A stretch of 64,000 nt of DNA from positions 126,277-190,276 of the forward strand of contig WTPW01000606.1 in NCBI GenBank assembly GCA_009809945.1. The letters are read 5' to 3'. Within the stretch, counting starts at the first letter, position 1. Each line of letters begins with the position of its first letter. Source of the DNA: Gigaspora margarita (taxonomy: Eukaryota; Glomeromycota; Glomeromycetes; Diversisporales; Gigasporaceae). Made by a program: the position numbers and the translations under genes. Shown here in pieces: positions 1 to 12,049 of this stretch. The notes below the pieces were generated by a model, which was given only the letters and a program-made list of their open reading frames with translations, ran no database searches and had not been told where the DNA came from.

Positions 1-475
1 TTTTGGTTTTTCATTTTTTTTTATAATAATATATAATAAAAATATGTAATATAATATAATATATAATAATAATAAATAAATAATTTTTATATTAAATTGC
101 GAAAACTTGCAAATATTGATTATTTAATTTAAAATATAATATATAATAATAATAAATAAAAAAAATAAATTTATAATAAATTGCGAAACCTTGCGAGCAT
201 GATTATGTGAATATAATAATTTTTAATTGATATCATATTAGATATATATCGATTACTATCACTATTGATAATAATCAGCAGGGGTGTTGATTATCGATAT
301 ATATCTGTTAATCGATATATATCTAGTAGATATATATCGATTAACCGGATATATATCGATTACTATCACTATCGATAATAATCGGCAGGGGTGTTGATCA
401 TCGATATATATCTTATCGGTTAGTAATCGATATATATCTATATATAAAATTTGCCGATGATGGGCATAGCATAAT
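1..475 (+). repeat. Composite AT-rich repeat, copy A (cut by window start)
   Basis: Starts in T- and ATAATA-rich sequence, passes through a short block with GCGAAAACTTGCAAATAT, and ends in an array of CGATATATATC / GATTACTATCACTATYGATA motifs at about 210-455. The same order of blocks recurs at 35814-36540 (+) and, inverted, at 4180-5735. This is therefore a dispersed family, not local slippage. No coding potential is seen. Its transposon class is unknown. Confidence 0.7.
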
Positions 476-734
476 ATTTAGTATAGGATTTAGTATGATA
501 GTTGGAACATAGTAAAAAAAGAGCTAGTGGCAGAGTTGGTAAATGATCTAAAATAATTCAAATGACTCAAATGAATAGTAACCAGTTATGTGATATTTCA
601 AAAGGCCAAATGACCTATGAGGTCATTTAAAAATTAATCTAATTTGATTGGTGGATACAAATATATAAAAATTTTATTATTGCTATTAATAAATAACCCT
701 GAACCCATATTACAATATTATATAATATACTGTA
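476..734. other. Non-coding spacer with AAATGACC motifs
   Basis: No ORF of note. At about 515-640 the sequence carries TAGTGGCAGAGTTGGTAAAT and several TCATTTGA / AAATGACC words. These resemble the repeat that begins at 63219. It may be a degenerate relative of that element, but no second terminus or target duplication was found. Confidence 0.35.
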
Positions 735-1599
735 TTTGCTGTAATAATATGCATGCACATTATTTCAAAATTTATATTTGTTTTTTAACTCCCATGCATG
801 TTCCAAAACAACATGCACTCTAAATATAACAGATACAGGATATAGGTGAAAATTTCTGGGTCACTTGAAAACTTGGTTTCCAATCACTTTCTGATTAAGT
901 TCAGGCAATCTCCTTTCTAGTTGTACAGATCATATATATACAAGTTTGCATCTTTTAATTTATTTTTTGTGCTATCAAAACTTTACTGCCTCTTTTTATT
1001 ACTGGATTCATTATTTACTTTATTTCATCATGGTATTGTTGTCACTTACTATTGCCTCTTTTTATCACTCATACTAGTACCTCTTTTCATATACTTCTTT
1101 GGTCCTAGTGTAAATCAAAATCTACAAAAAAAAAGTTCACATCAAGAAAAAAAAAAGAATATAATATAAGAAAAAATATTTGTTTTCTTAAACTTAGCTT
1201 CTATCTCATTGTTTAATTTACATTTTATCATCATACTAATTTATTTCTGTATTTGTTATATGGGTTAGATCACAGGATTAGTGTAAAACTAGTATAAAAG
1301 GTACTTGTGCGGTTTAGAGTTAGGGTTAGAATTAGTGTAGTATAGAAATGGTTTTATTGGTATAGAGATGGTTTATGTAAAGAATTATATAAAATAAAAT
1401 AAAATAATTTAAATAATTTAAACAGAATTAAAAGAAAAAATAAATAAAAAATAAAGCTTACCATATAGTGATTAAAAAAAAAATGCTATAAAGAGCTTTC
1501 AAAGTATTTTTTTATTTAATTAAAAAGAGTACTACTCTAGTATATATATGTAAGCTGCTTTAAGAAATCTTAATGGTTTTGGTTTCTTACAATGTATGT

Positions 1600-2087
1600 A
1601 TATTATAATAAAAAAAAAATAATTTAGAATAAATAATTAAAACAATTAAAAATTAAAAAAATTTAAATAAGTTAAAAATATTAAATAAATAATAATTCAG
1701 AAAAATTACATAAAAAAAAACTAAAAAATAATTTAATTTAAAAAATAAAATAAAAAAATAAAATAAAAAATAAATAATAAAATAATTTATTAAAAAAAAA
1801 GTTAAACCAAATTGAATAATAAGTTAAATTAAAAAAAGATACTAGGAAAGAAAAAAAAATAGAATAAATAAAAAAAATTAAAAAACTTATTTTCTTTTTT
1901 AATTATTTTATTTTTTTAATTTTTTTTTAATTATTTTATTTTTTTAATTTTTTTTTTAATCATTTTTATTTTTCTTTTTTAATCATTCTATTTTTTTAAT
2001 TTTTTTTTAATCATTTTTATTTAAAATTTTTTATTTTTTTTAATTTAAATTTTTTTAGTTAATTCATTTTAAATTTTTTTTATTTAT
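1600..2087. repeat. Low-complexity A-rich then T-rich tract
   Basis: The tract is almost pure AAAT/AATAA up to about 1890, then TTTTTAAT repeats to 2085. The two halves are roughly complementary. No coding signal is present. It sits inside the 6.5-kb inverted-arm element just before the palindromic element. Confidence 0.7.
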
Positions 2088-2923
2088 TTAATTGATAATC
2101 TGCCTATCAACTAGAGAGTGCCGAAATATGGCGTACTTCTATCTAAAATTTTTTTTATTAAGTTAATGATACATGTTCACTAATGAAAGTTGTAGAACTC
2201 ATTGAGACGCATCTAACAGTGGTTAGATCATCCAAATCGGCCTAGTGGATAGTGAGATATCATAGAAAAATGATTGGTTAACTATATAAAATCCCATAAT
2301 GCAGATTACATATAAAAATCACTATAGGTAAAATGTGGCATGCTTCCATCTAAATTTTTTTCTTACTAAGCTAATGATACATGTCCACTAATTAAAAGTT
2401 GTAAAGCTAATCGAGATGCATCTAATAGTGGTTAGATCATCCAAATCAGACTAGTAAATGGTGAGATATCATCAAAAAATGATTGGCTAACTATATAAAA
2501 TCTTTGCATTGTTTATATAGAGATTTTATATAGTTAGCTAATCGTTTTTGATGATATTTTACTATTTATTGGGCTGATTTGGATAATCTAACTACCATTA
2601 AATGTGTCTCAATGAGCACTACAACTTTTAGTTAGTGAACATGTACCATTAACTTAGTAAAAAAATTTAGATTGAAGCATGCCACATTTTACCTATAGTG
2701 ATTTTTATATGTAATTTGCGTTATGTGATTTTATAATCAGCCAATCATTTTAAAACAATATCTCACTATCCACTGGGCCGATTTGGATGATCTAATCACA
2801 TTTAGATTTATCTCGATGAGTTCAATTAGTGGACATGTATTGTTAACTTAATAAGAAAAAATTTTTAGATAGAAGCATACCACATTTTGTTACTTTCCAG
2901 TTGATAGGCAGATTATCAATTAA
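2088..2923. mobile_element. Palindromic foldback element (836 bp)
   Basis: The ends are a 25-bp inverted repeat beginning TTAATTGATAATCTGCC at 2088 and its complement ending at 2923. The two halves mirror each other around about 2510. Each half holds two tandem copies of a roughly 210-bp unit with the words GTTAGATCATCCAAATC and GTGAGATATCAT. The outermost TTAA may be the target site, as in TTAA-targeting transposons, but a simple TA target cannot be excluded. There is no ORF, so it is non-autonomous. Confidence 0.75.
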
Positions 2924-4179
2924 TATTTTAACTTATTTAAATTTTTAATTTTTAACTTAGTTTTTTTTAATTTAGCAATCCTGCCTTCTGTGTTTGTAGA
3001 CTTTATTATACGACTGCATTTGTATGTACATTACATTCTACTCTAATAAAAAGCTCACCCAATTTCATCCAAGTGCGACCTGCCTAACAAAATTTTCCTC
3101 AATTCAGATTCTCAACTTACTAAGAATATGTTCCCTCCTATCACTAGCTGGCACATGCTAACCATATCAAGATTGCCTTCTTTTTAAACTTTTTTTTTCT
3201 AACCTTTTAGTAGAAAGAGCCTACTACAAAAAAAACTACAAGTGAAGAGAAATATATAAAAGGAAAAATAAAATGGGAGAGTACCAACTACTACCTAAAT
3301 AACAAACCAAGTTTGACAAGAAAAATAAAAAATGAAAAAAAGAAGAAAAAATAAAATAAAAGAAATACATAATAGTACTATTAATTCCTGTGCAAGACTA
3401 TAAAAATTATATAGTATTGTACAAGAAAATGCCTTATACTATATACTATATGTATATTATAAGAAAGAAAAAAAAATATATGCCTAAAAGAATGTTCTAG
3501 AAAGAAATTTCATTATATCATCCTTCCTGATCTCTTACATGTCCTTCTTGTTTATTATATATACAGAAACAGACCTCACCATGACATCAATTTCAATTCG
3601 GAAGTCACATTTCCAATTTGAAAGAAATAAATACTGCTGATCTTTTGAAGGAGTAAACCAAAATGCCCACTTTTTGAAATTTTGAAAAGACCAAAGGGGC
3701 ACCAGGAAAAGTACCAAAATTGAAGGAGTTTGAAAGAGTTACGCTATTTAGAATAACATATCTAACCAAGCCTCTACTTCTATTTTCATATCCATAGAAC
3801 TTAACAAAGCTTCAGAGTTTCTCTACAACTTCTTTGCTCAATATTACCAAACCCCACCAAGATGCCTTGCTTAAAAGTCTGCATATTTTTTTATTGCTAT
3901 TTTAGGTACAGAACATCCAATAAATGGACTTTCACTAGCAAAAAAATATGCATAAACCTCTGTAAGTTTTTACGCAAGTATAAACTTACGAAATACCTAC
4001 AATTAGTTCAGAATATTATATCTGATATAGGGATAATAATTACATAAGTTTATGCTATAGTAACTACAGAGTATTATGCAAATATAATAATTATGAACAT
4101 TTATAGCATAGTAAATTCGAAATATAGCAAAAATATTACAAATATTGAAAACTAGTAAAAACTGGTGTAAATCAATGAG
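2924..4179. other. Non-coding interior of the 6.5-kb element
   Basis: AT-rich sequence with purine-rich (3230-3480) and mixed stretches. Short ORFs at 3535-3717 and 3862-4047 have no recognisable domain and biased low-complexity composition. At 4041-4115 there are short dyads around TTATGCTATAG / TTATAGCATAG. No gene can be supported. Confidence 0.5.
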
Positions 4180-5735
4180 ATATTGTGATCAATTAATAAT
4201 TATATTCACATAATCAGCTTTTTGCAAATTTTTTTAAACATTTTACAGGTTTTTGCAAGTTTTTGCAAGGTTTTACAATTTATTATAAAATTTTATATAT
4301 TTTTTTTATATATTATATTTTAAATTTTTAATTAATATTATATATTTTCATTATATATTATTATACATTTTTTACAAAAAATAATAAAAAAAACTATAAA
4401 AAAAAATAAACCCCAAAAAAATGAAACTAAAAAAAATATCAAAAAAAATAATAATATTTTAAATACTTTCGCACTTTGTCGCATTTAATTCTATAAAAAT
4501 ACTGGCCTAATACACTTATTTTTCTCACTCTGCAGTTAGCTATTATTTTCTTTTTTTCATATTTGCTACTTCTTGCAAAGTGCTGAAGAAGTTAGAGTTG
4601 GTATTTTTGTAAAGTGCCAGAAGTCAGATTGTTTTTTTGCAAAGTTTCAAAAAAAGTCAGGAATAAATAATATAAAATAAAATTAAAAAAATAAGTAAAA
4701 AAAACAAACAAAAAACAAAACTGTAAGTAAATTAAAAAAAATAAATGAAGTCCCAAATTTCCTTTTTTTTATTTTCGCTTATATTCGCTACTTCTTGCAA
4801 AGTGCTAGAGAAGCTAGAGTTGGTATTTCTATAAAGTGCCAAAAGTCATGTTGTTTTCTTGCAAAGTTTTGAAGAAAGTCAGGAATAATTAAAATAAAAT
4901 AAAATTAAAAAAATAAGTAAAAAAAAACAAACAAAAAACAAAACTGTAAGCAAATTAAAAAAAATAAACAAAGCTCCAAATTTCCATTTCACAAAGTAAG
5001 AGTTCATGTTCTTGCAATTCAGAAATCATCAAAATTACAGTTTTCGCAAAGTGCTAGAATAAATAAAAAAATAAAAATTAAAGAAATAAGTAAAAAGAAA
5101 ACAATAAAAAAAATAGAAATTAAGCAAACTGGATAAAAAAATAATACCCAAATCTCTATTTCTTTGAAGTAGAGTTCATAAACAGAAATTGCTGAAATTA
5201 AGTTGTATATATTCTTGCAAAGTTCCAGAAAAGTCTGGGTTTGCTTGCAAAGTATTGAAAAAGCCTTAATTATTTTTTTTGCTAAGTGCTGGAATAAAAT
5301 AAATTAATAAAAAAAATAAAAAAAAAACAAAACAAAAACAAAAATAACAAAAAACATCAAATGAAAAAATAAATAAAGCACTAACTAAACCTTTATTTCT
5401 TTAAAGAGATGTTCTCCAAAATTTAGAAATTGTTGGTAAAATCAGTTGTGTGTTCTTGCAAAGTGTCAGAAGCCTGAGTTGGCTTGCGCAAAGTATCGAA
5501 AAGTCATTAGACTTTTTGCAAAGTGCCAAAAAATTAGGGTTGGTATTTTTTGTAAAAATAAAATAAAAAAAATATAAAATAATAAATAAAAGAAAAAAAA
5601 TGACAAAACAAAATATAATAAAACAAAACAAAATGAAACCAGAAAAAAAAACAAAATGAGAACAAAAAAACAATGTAATATTGATAAAAGATCTAAATTT
5701 TAAACATAAAAAAATAAACAAAGATCTAATCTAAT
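4180..5735 (-). repeat. Composite AT-rich repeat, copy B (inverted)
   Basis: Read on the minus strand this matches 35814-36400. A series of CTTTGCAAGAA / GGCACTTTGCAAG modules (about 4560-5530) is followed by A/T-rich spacers and the TTGCAAAAACTTGC block near 4250. The modules recur every 150-330 bp with the spacer AAATAAGTAAAAAAAACAAAC, so the internal part is itself a diverged tandem array. No protein is encoded. ORFs here are Phe/Leu-rich artefacts of the A-rich spacers. Confidence 0.7.
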
Positions 5736-5940
5736 TTTGTACTATGATCATTGAAACATTTTGAAATATTTTGAAAATATTAGTCAAATGCGCTTTGGTA
5801 TGATCCAAGCTATAGATCTACTGATCCAGCTTGGTTTTCCAGTCCTAAAATATTTTGAAAGTATTCAAAATATTTCAAAAATATTAGCTCTAAAATATTT
5901 TGAGGTTTTTTGAAATATTTTGCAATATTTTTTTTACACA
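5736..5940. repeat. AATATTTTGAAA-rich imperfect dyad repeats
   Basis: About ten occurrences of AATATTTTGAAA / TTTCAAAATATT in both orientations can pair with each other. This lies between the composite repeat and the perfect hairpin at 5942. No coding signal. Confidence 0.5.
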
Positions 5941-5941
5941 C

Positions 5942-5998
5942 TGTAAGAAAATCATAAATTTACAAAAAAAAATTACATAAATTTATGATTTTCTTACA
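5942..5998. repeat. Perfect 21-bp-stem hairpin
   Basis: Bases 5942-5962 (beginning TGTAAGAAAATCATAAA) are exactly complementary to 5978-5998, with a 15-base A-rich loop. A weaker dyad follows at about 6006-6065. It may be the terminus of a small foldback element or a small-RNA source. There is no independent evidence of transcription. Confidence 0.6.
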
Positions 5999-7200
5999 TA
6001 CCGTAAGACTTACATAGTTTTACAATAAATCTTACTTAAGTTTACAATTTTTTATGTATCGTAAATCTTGTGCAAGATTATGCATATTATTTTTGCTAAT
6101 GTTGTACCTGACAGCAGCTTGGTGAAGTTTTGTTGTATATAGATATGTTAACAATAGAGTTCTTGTAGGTTAGTATTTTTAAAAAATTTGGTACAAGGAA
6201 TCATTAGAAAGAGTTCTCCTCGCAAGCTATAACATTTCTTATTTTTAACTCAGTTTTAATTATTTTAAATTATTTTTTTTATTATTAGTATATATACTAC
6301 AAGAAACCAAGACTATTAAGATCTTTTGAAGCAGTTTACATATATGTACTAGAGTGGTACTCTTTTAAATAAGCAATTCAGAAGCTCTTTTCATGAATTA
6401 CTATATGGTAAGCTTTATTTTTTATTTATTTTTTCTTTTAATTTGGTTTAAAATACTTAAATTATTTTATTTTAAATTATTATATTTTTACTTTATATAA
6501 TTTTTTATAAAACTTTCTTATACTAATAAACCCATTTCTATACTAATGCTACACTAATTCTAACACTAACCCTAAACTGCACAAGTACTTCTTACACAAA
6601 TCCTGTAATCTAACCCATATAACAAATACAAAAATAAATTAGTATAACAACAAAATATAGATTTAACAATAAGATAGAAGCTGAGTTTAAAAAGACAAGT
6701 GTTTTTTCTTATATTATATTCTTTCTATTTTTTTCTTGACTTGAACTAACCTCTTATTTTGTAGGTTTTGATTTCTAAATTTATACTAGGACCAAAGAAG
6801 TATATAAAAAGAGGCACTGGCATAATTGACATAAAGAAGTACTAATAAATGACAACAATACCAGCAACGAAATGAGGCACTAGTAAATGACAATAATACT
6901 AGCAATACAAAGAAGCACTAGTAAATGATGATTCTAGTGACAAAAAAGGCAGTAAAGTTTTGATGGTACAAAAAAAATTAAATAATGTGTATATATATAA
7001 TTTGTGTAAATAAAAAGAGAATTTGCCCTAATTTTAATCAGAAAGTGATTAGAGGCTAAGTTTTTACATGACCCAAAAAATCTCACCTATATCCTGTATC
7101 TGTCCCCTAAATATATATATGCATATAACAAAAGCATGTCAAAATAATTTGAAATATCCTGAAATAATATGCAAATGCACATTATTACATGCTAATACAT

Positions 7201-7499
7201 TACATGTATTAATTTTATTATTTTATAATGCTTAAACAAAGAATTTATATAGAATAGTTTTAATAGAAAATCTTGACATATTATTTATTTTTGAGTTAAT
7301 GTAAACTTATTTTCAAAGAGCTAGTCAACATCTAAAAATTTTAAATGTTTGCTTATTTTTATTATAATAGATAGCTATGATTTTGTAAGTATTTTAAAAT
7401 ATTAAAATAAAGTTTTTAAATTTCAGAATTTTATATCTCAAAAAATGTATATAGCTAAATATGTTCATAAATGTCATTTTCAAAAATTTATAAAAGTTG
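7201..7499. other. AT-rich spacer, nothing recognised
   Basis: No repeat, ORF or hairpin worth naming was found between the right arm of the 6.5-kb element and the decayed minus-strand gene. Confidence 0.4.
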
Positions 7500-9760
7500 T
7501 CAAGTTTTTAGTATAAAGCGCTTTCATTAAGAATTGAATGATAATGCAATTTTAGATCTTAAAAATCTCTATTTGTAAATCTTGTTTTATCAACAAATTC
7601 TTGAAAAATTCTTTGGGTAAAAAACAATAACACCAAATTGACTAATATTATTCTACATTGTATAATAGTTACTAAAGGCAAAAGAAATAGGAGCTACCAA
7701 TACATCATCAAATATTTAGAATAATTTTCATTTTGCTGAAAGATTGTTAGCTAGATAAGTAGTTTATCTGCCAAATTCAAATTCAAATTCTTCATTACTT
7801 ATAGTTTTTTCATAATCTAACTGATTCTCAGTATTTACTATACTAATCCAATTCTTAATCATATATGACCAATCATTTTTAGTATCATTAGCTATGTTAT
7901 TATTAGTTATACATTGGTTGATATATGAGTATTAGTTCATAATAAAAATTACAATACAATAAACTTTAAGCCTTATATTATTTTTAACTTATATATCTGA
8001 TATTAACTTTAATTCAAATTCTGGGGTTAAGTATATCAAAAATAGACACTTTTTTAAAATTTTGCAAAAATTAACAATTTTGTTAGTAAAATTTTATAAA
8101 AAAAATTTGCTAATTTTGAAAATACTATTATATGCAAAATTTTATGCTGAACAACTTTACTTAAACAATAGAGGTAGATTATCTTGTAAAAAAAAAAGGG
8201 TTACCTATGTACTAAAGTTAAAATTTTTGAGTTTTTAATATCAGTCAACCGACTTGTCACACTATTTATGACTGAGTTTTTTGTTATATATAAATTTATA
8301 AAACAAAACATATAAAGTTATAGTAAAATTACTATAAGCTTTGAATCTATGATGTTTTTTCCTCTACATATTAACTTAAAATTAAAATTTTCAGAAATAT
8401 AGAACAAGGGGAGAAGAAAAAATTAAGCTTAAAAATCAAATTAAAATTTTGCTGATTTTGCACAAAACGAAAATATAACTTTGCTAAAATTTTACTTTAG
8501 TACATAGGTACCCCATTTTCTTACACGATAACCTACTTCAATTGCCTAAGTAAAGTTGTTCAGGGCATAATTTTGCACATATTTATTATTTTAAAATTGT
8601 TAAATATTTGTTTTGGTGAAGTTACATTTTCGTTTTGAGCAAAATTAGCAAAATTTTAATTTGATTTTTAAGCTCATTTTTTTTCTTCTCCCCTTGTTCT
8701 ATATTTCTGAAAAATTTAATTTTAAGTTAATATGTAGGAGAAGAAAAATCATGGATTCAAAGCTTATAGTAATTTTATATGTTTTTTTTATTTTGTTGTG
8801 ATATATCAAGATAGCCTACTTTGGGCACTTAAGTTAAAATTTTTGGGGTTTCAATATAACCCCTTTTTTATCAAGATAACCTACTTTGGATGCTTAAGCA
8901 AAGTTGTTCAGCATGCAATTTTACTTATATTTTTAGCTATTTACTAGGTGAAAAATAGGGTTAAAGTTAAAAAAAGTATTGTTTCTAAAAAAATTTTTTA
9001 GAAAAAATTTTTTTCTAACTTCAACTCTATTTTTCACTTAGTAAATGACTAAAAAATGCATTTTAATTTTGAATATAAGTAAAATTGCATGCTAAACAAC
9101 TTTGCTTAAGCACCCGAAGTAGGTTATCTTGATAAAAAAAGAGGGTTTATAATAAAAACCAAAAAATTTTAACTTTAGTGAAACATAACCTATTTTTCTT
9201 ATAAGGTAATCTAACTTTTGTTGTCTAAGTAATGTTGTTTAGCATAAAATTTGCATATAATAGATTTTTCAAAATTAGCAAATCTTTTTTTATAAAATTT
9301 TACTAACAAAGTCATTAATTTTTGCAAAATTTTAAAAAAGTGTTCTAAGTAATCTTAATCTACTATTTTCGATATGTTTAATCCCAGAATTTGAAAAAAA
9401 GAATATATAAGTTGAAAATAATGTGAGGCTTAAAGTTTATAGTAAATTTATATATTTTTATTTATAATTTATCACATAGTATAACATGTCCTATTACTGT
9501 TATCAGAATTATTAGCTATATCTTTTTCATTTGTTTTATTAGTTGTTTTAAGGACTTAATTTGGTTTAGCCAATAGATTATTAAAAGTTGATGAATGAAT
9601 TTCACTATTTCTTGCAAAAGTTAAAGATTCTTGTGATTTTTGTATTCCATCTTCTTTATTATAAGGTTGAACAAAAGTTAAAATATGATTCGTTTGTATT
9701 GTTATTTAGCATTTTCAATTTTTATACATTTTCTTTTGCTTACTATATTACTATGTAACT
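7500..9760 (-). pseudogene. Decayed unrecognised gene split by a foldback insertion
   Basis: Two stretches on the minus strand read as ordinary protein with few stops. One is about 9710-9480, containing ILTFVQPYNKEDG and FARNSEIHSSTFNNLL. The other is about 7925-7560, containing NDWSYMIKNWISIVN, NQLDYEKTISNEE and NNISQFGVIVFYPK. The nested foldback elements at 7950-9478 lie between them in the position of an insertion. Stops and frame breaks occur in both parts. I do not recognise the family. It could be a transposase relic, since such relics dominate the window. The call rests only on codon-like composition and the interrupted continuity. Confidence 0.4.
7950..9478. mobile_element. Nested foldback elements
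   Basis: The outer arms (about 7957-8250 and 9165-9450) mirror each other, with AAACTTTAAGCC at the left end and GGCTTAAAGTTTA at the right. Inside lie two further palindromes. One (about 8285-8805) has arms containing GAACAAGGGGAGAAG and its complement. The other (about 8845-9190) has arms containing ATCAAGATAACCTACTT and its complement, around a centre near 8998. This is three inverted repeats, one enclosing two. No ORF. They look like non-autonomous foldbacks inserted into, or duplicated within, one another. Confidence 0.65.
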
Positions 9761-10439
9761 GATTCATCACTAACACTTTTACAAACTTAATTTAAATTAG
9801 TAAGATAAAAATTAAATTAATAATAAATATGATTTACATACTCGTAACAGTTTTGATACTCATATAAAAAAAGGCTATAGTCGATCAAAATTGTTTAACT
9901 GAAGCCAAATTAACACATATATCAAATAGTTGCAATGCAATTGAGATAATTCTGGTGCCAAGCCTTTAGTTATGTCCCGAAAATCAAAATATTTTTATCA
10001 AATTGATCGTTTGTTTCCTTATTGAAAGAAAAATCTTCTCTTTGATATAATAAAAATTTATATACTGTATTTACTCGAAATAATGCACACAGGTGTTATT
10101 TTGAAAATTGCATTTTCTTAAAATAGCATATTGGTTTCAAAATAATGCCCATATATATTCCAATATAAAGCACATTCCAAATGCCAAATTAATAATTTGC
10201 TGAAATAATGAATCCAAATAACTAGCAGAAATAAGAATTTTTTAGTCAAAGATCAGACTTAGATTAGAAAGGCTATAATTAAGAAATACAGGTTTTTTAT
10301 ACATCACACATCTATAACGTACAATTTTTTAGAAATTAGTTTTGCCCTAAAATAATATTCATGCAGGATCCCAAAATATTCATAGATAGGTCAGGTATGA
10401 GTTTGCTTATTTTTGAGGTTTTTTATACAAATCTTTACT
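9761..10439. other. Non-coding spacer with AATAATGCACA-type motifs
   Basis: No gene supported. At 10066-10170 and again near 10340-10375 the sequence contains words of the type CGAAATAATGCACAC, also seen at 10850, 11130, 31995, 34000 and 51350. They look like termini of one dispersed DNA-transposon family, but no matched pair with a target duplication could be assigned. Confidence 0.35.
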
Positions 10440-10760
10440 GTTTATAGAGAATATCTAAAGCAGAGTAGATTCCTATAATATATTTTATCAAATTAAATTT
10501 AGGGTTAGAGTTATTTTAAGTTAGGGTTAAAGAGGTTTTAAATTAGAATATATAAGCAAAATTGCCTTTTCAACATTTTTAATTAAAACATCAAGGTAGG
10601 TTTAGACTACCATTTTTTGTATTTTTCAAGGTTTTCACTTCTTTTTTTTTGTTTGCTTCACCAAAGATCATCAAAATTTGATAATTTGATTGGCCAATTG
10701 TCATGTGATTCTACTCCACTTTAGACAACCCCTATTTATAGTAATTTGTTGCTTATTTTT
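10440..10760 (+). repeat. Dispersed repeat, copy 1
   Basis: This stretch matches 56875-57160 in the same orientation. Shared words are ATCTAAAGCAGA, ATTTAGGGTTAGA, AACATTTTTAATTAA and the closing TGATTNTACTCCACTTTAGA. A short ORF inside it (10690-10878) is not conserved in the second copy and is not called. The class of element is unknown. Confidence 0.65.
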
Positions 10761-11325
10761 AGAGTTTTTCTACAGATTTTTCTTTTTTAGTAATCCTATA
10801 ATTAACCTAACCTATTTATGTATATTTCAGAATCTGCCCATGTGTGTACTCAAAATAATGCACATCCCTTCAAAATAATATGCAGATACATGTTAGGGAG
10901 CTTCCAAAATTTATATAATTTTTTGGTGGGTGGGTGGGGTTCTAAAAATATCATGTTATAATTATAATTCTAGTCAAAATTTTATAATTCTGTCCAAAGA
11001 TATAAAATTATAAAATTATTAATAACTATAAGATTGTTGTGTGATGCAGTTGTGCTAAAACCAGGAATGTAAACACAGTTTTGTAATATGATTTTTAGAA
11101 TATTATAAAGTTTTTCTGTATTTTGCAAAATGATGCATAGGCATAATTTTGAATTTTGGTCTATATTAAGCATAATTCAGGCTATTATTTTAAATAATGT
11201 TATGGATATTATTATGCAACAATACAGTAATCAGATATAACAAGTAAATTAATTCAAAAAAAAGAAACTGAATTTTGATATATGCTATTGCCAAATAAAA
11301 GCGTATTATATTTAGAAATGGCAAA
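10761..11325. other. AT-rich spacer
   Basis: This contains a few AATAATGCACA-like words and a G-rich run (GGTGGGTGGGTGGGG near 10925). The two short ORFs have no recognisable features. Nothing further is supported. Confidence 0.4.
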
Positions 11326-11390
11326 GGTTATGACTAGTCATAACCATTGTTACAGTAGGGAGGCCTTATTGTACTCCTTACTATAACAAT
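11326..11390. repeat. Back-to-back palindrome and hairpin
   Basis: Bases 11326-11345 form a perfect 20-bp palindrome (GGTTATGACTAGTCATAACC). The next 45 bases fold into a second hairpin: ATTGTTACAGTAGGGAG at 11346 pairs, with two mismatches, with the complement ending at 11390. This lies downstream of the 3' end of the minus-strand Ty3/Gypsy relic and could mark a transposon end, but no partner terminus was found. Confidence 0.65.
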
Positions 11391-11697
11391 AACATGGCTA
11401 CAGGAATCCTTTAGCAGTTTATAGTGGTGTCCAAAAGGCAGGTATAATTCCTTAGTCTGTAAGAAATTATACTTTTCTTGGTAGGCAGTTCGTGACAGTA
11501 TTTAGATTTAACAATAGTATCTTTATTTAATAATAATAAGCAAAAGGGCTATTTCTAGGCTTCTATTTCTAAGCAATCTCTTTTACAAGATATTTAATAA
11601 ATATAAAGAGAAGTGGGTGTCTGAGTCTAATTTGACTAAAGGAAATTCTGTATCTTTAAATACATTTTAGAATAAGCATTGTAAGCGTTGATTTATA

Positions 11698-11905
11698 ATG
11701 ATAAACATTACAATCATCATGAGTGACATAAGCATTTTAAGTGATATAATCATTATAAGCATTATAAGCAGTATAAACATTATAAGTAGTATAAGTATTA
11801 TAAGCAGTATAAGCATTATAAGCAGTGTAAGTGTTATAAGCGGTATAATCATTATAAGCAGTATAATCGTTATAAGTGGTATAAGCATTATAAGTGATAT
11901 GAACT
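11698..11905. repeat. Minisatellite, ATTATAAGCAGTATAAGC-type unit
   Basis: About eleven imperfect copies of an 18-base unit related to ATTATAAGCAGTATAAGC. The period is a multiple of three, so both strands stay open as Ile/Ser-rich and Leu/Ile-rich ORFs. Those ORFs are artefacts. Confidence 0.85.
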
Positions 11906-12049
11906 ATTCTATATATCTAACTTCTCAAATAATAATAACAATATATAAAATACTAAAAATAATAATAAAATAAAATAATAATAAATATTCTAATAAAAAT
12001 AATATTAACTACTTATTCTATAATATTTCTATCCCTTTAAGAAATTTTA

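Larger units (their letters stand above)
735..7200. mobile_element. 6.5-kb element with about 880-bp inverted arms
   Basis: The left arm (about 735-1620) and right arm (about 6285-7200) are imperfect inverted copies along their whole length. Matching landmarks include ACTTGGTTTCCAATCACTTTC against GAAAGTGATTAG, the TGGGTTAGATCACAGGATTAG region against its complement near 6600, and AAAGCTTACCATATAGT against ACTATATGGTAAGCTTT. Arms this long fit a foldback or long-TIR DNA transposon. No transposase ORF is visible, so it is non-autonomous or gutted. The interior is largely filled by later insertions (2088-2923 and 4180-5735). Target duplications could not be defined because the ends are diverged. 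Confidence 0.65.

Noticed and set aside
5401-5721. Phe/Leu-rich 106-codon minus-strand ORF resembling a membrane protein
   Set aside because: Lies in the A-rich spacers of the composite repeat; hydrophobicity is a consequence of T-rich codons.
11667-11973. Ile/Ser- and Leu/Ile-rich ORFs on both strands
   Set aside because: Produced by an 18-bp minisatellite; no start context, domain or non-repeat portion.
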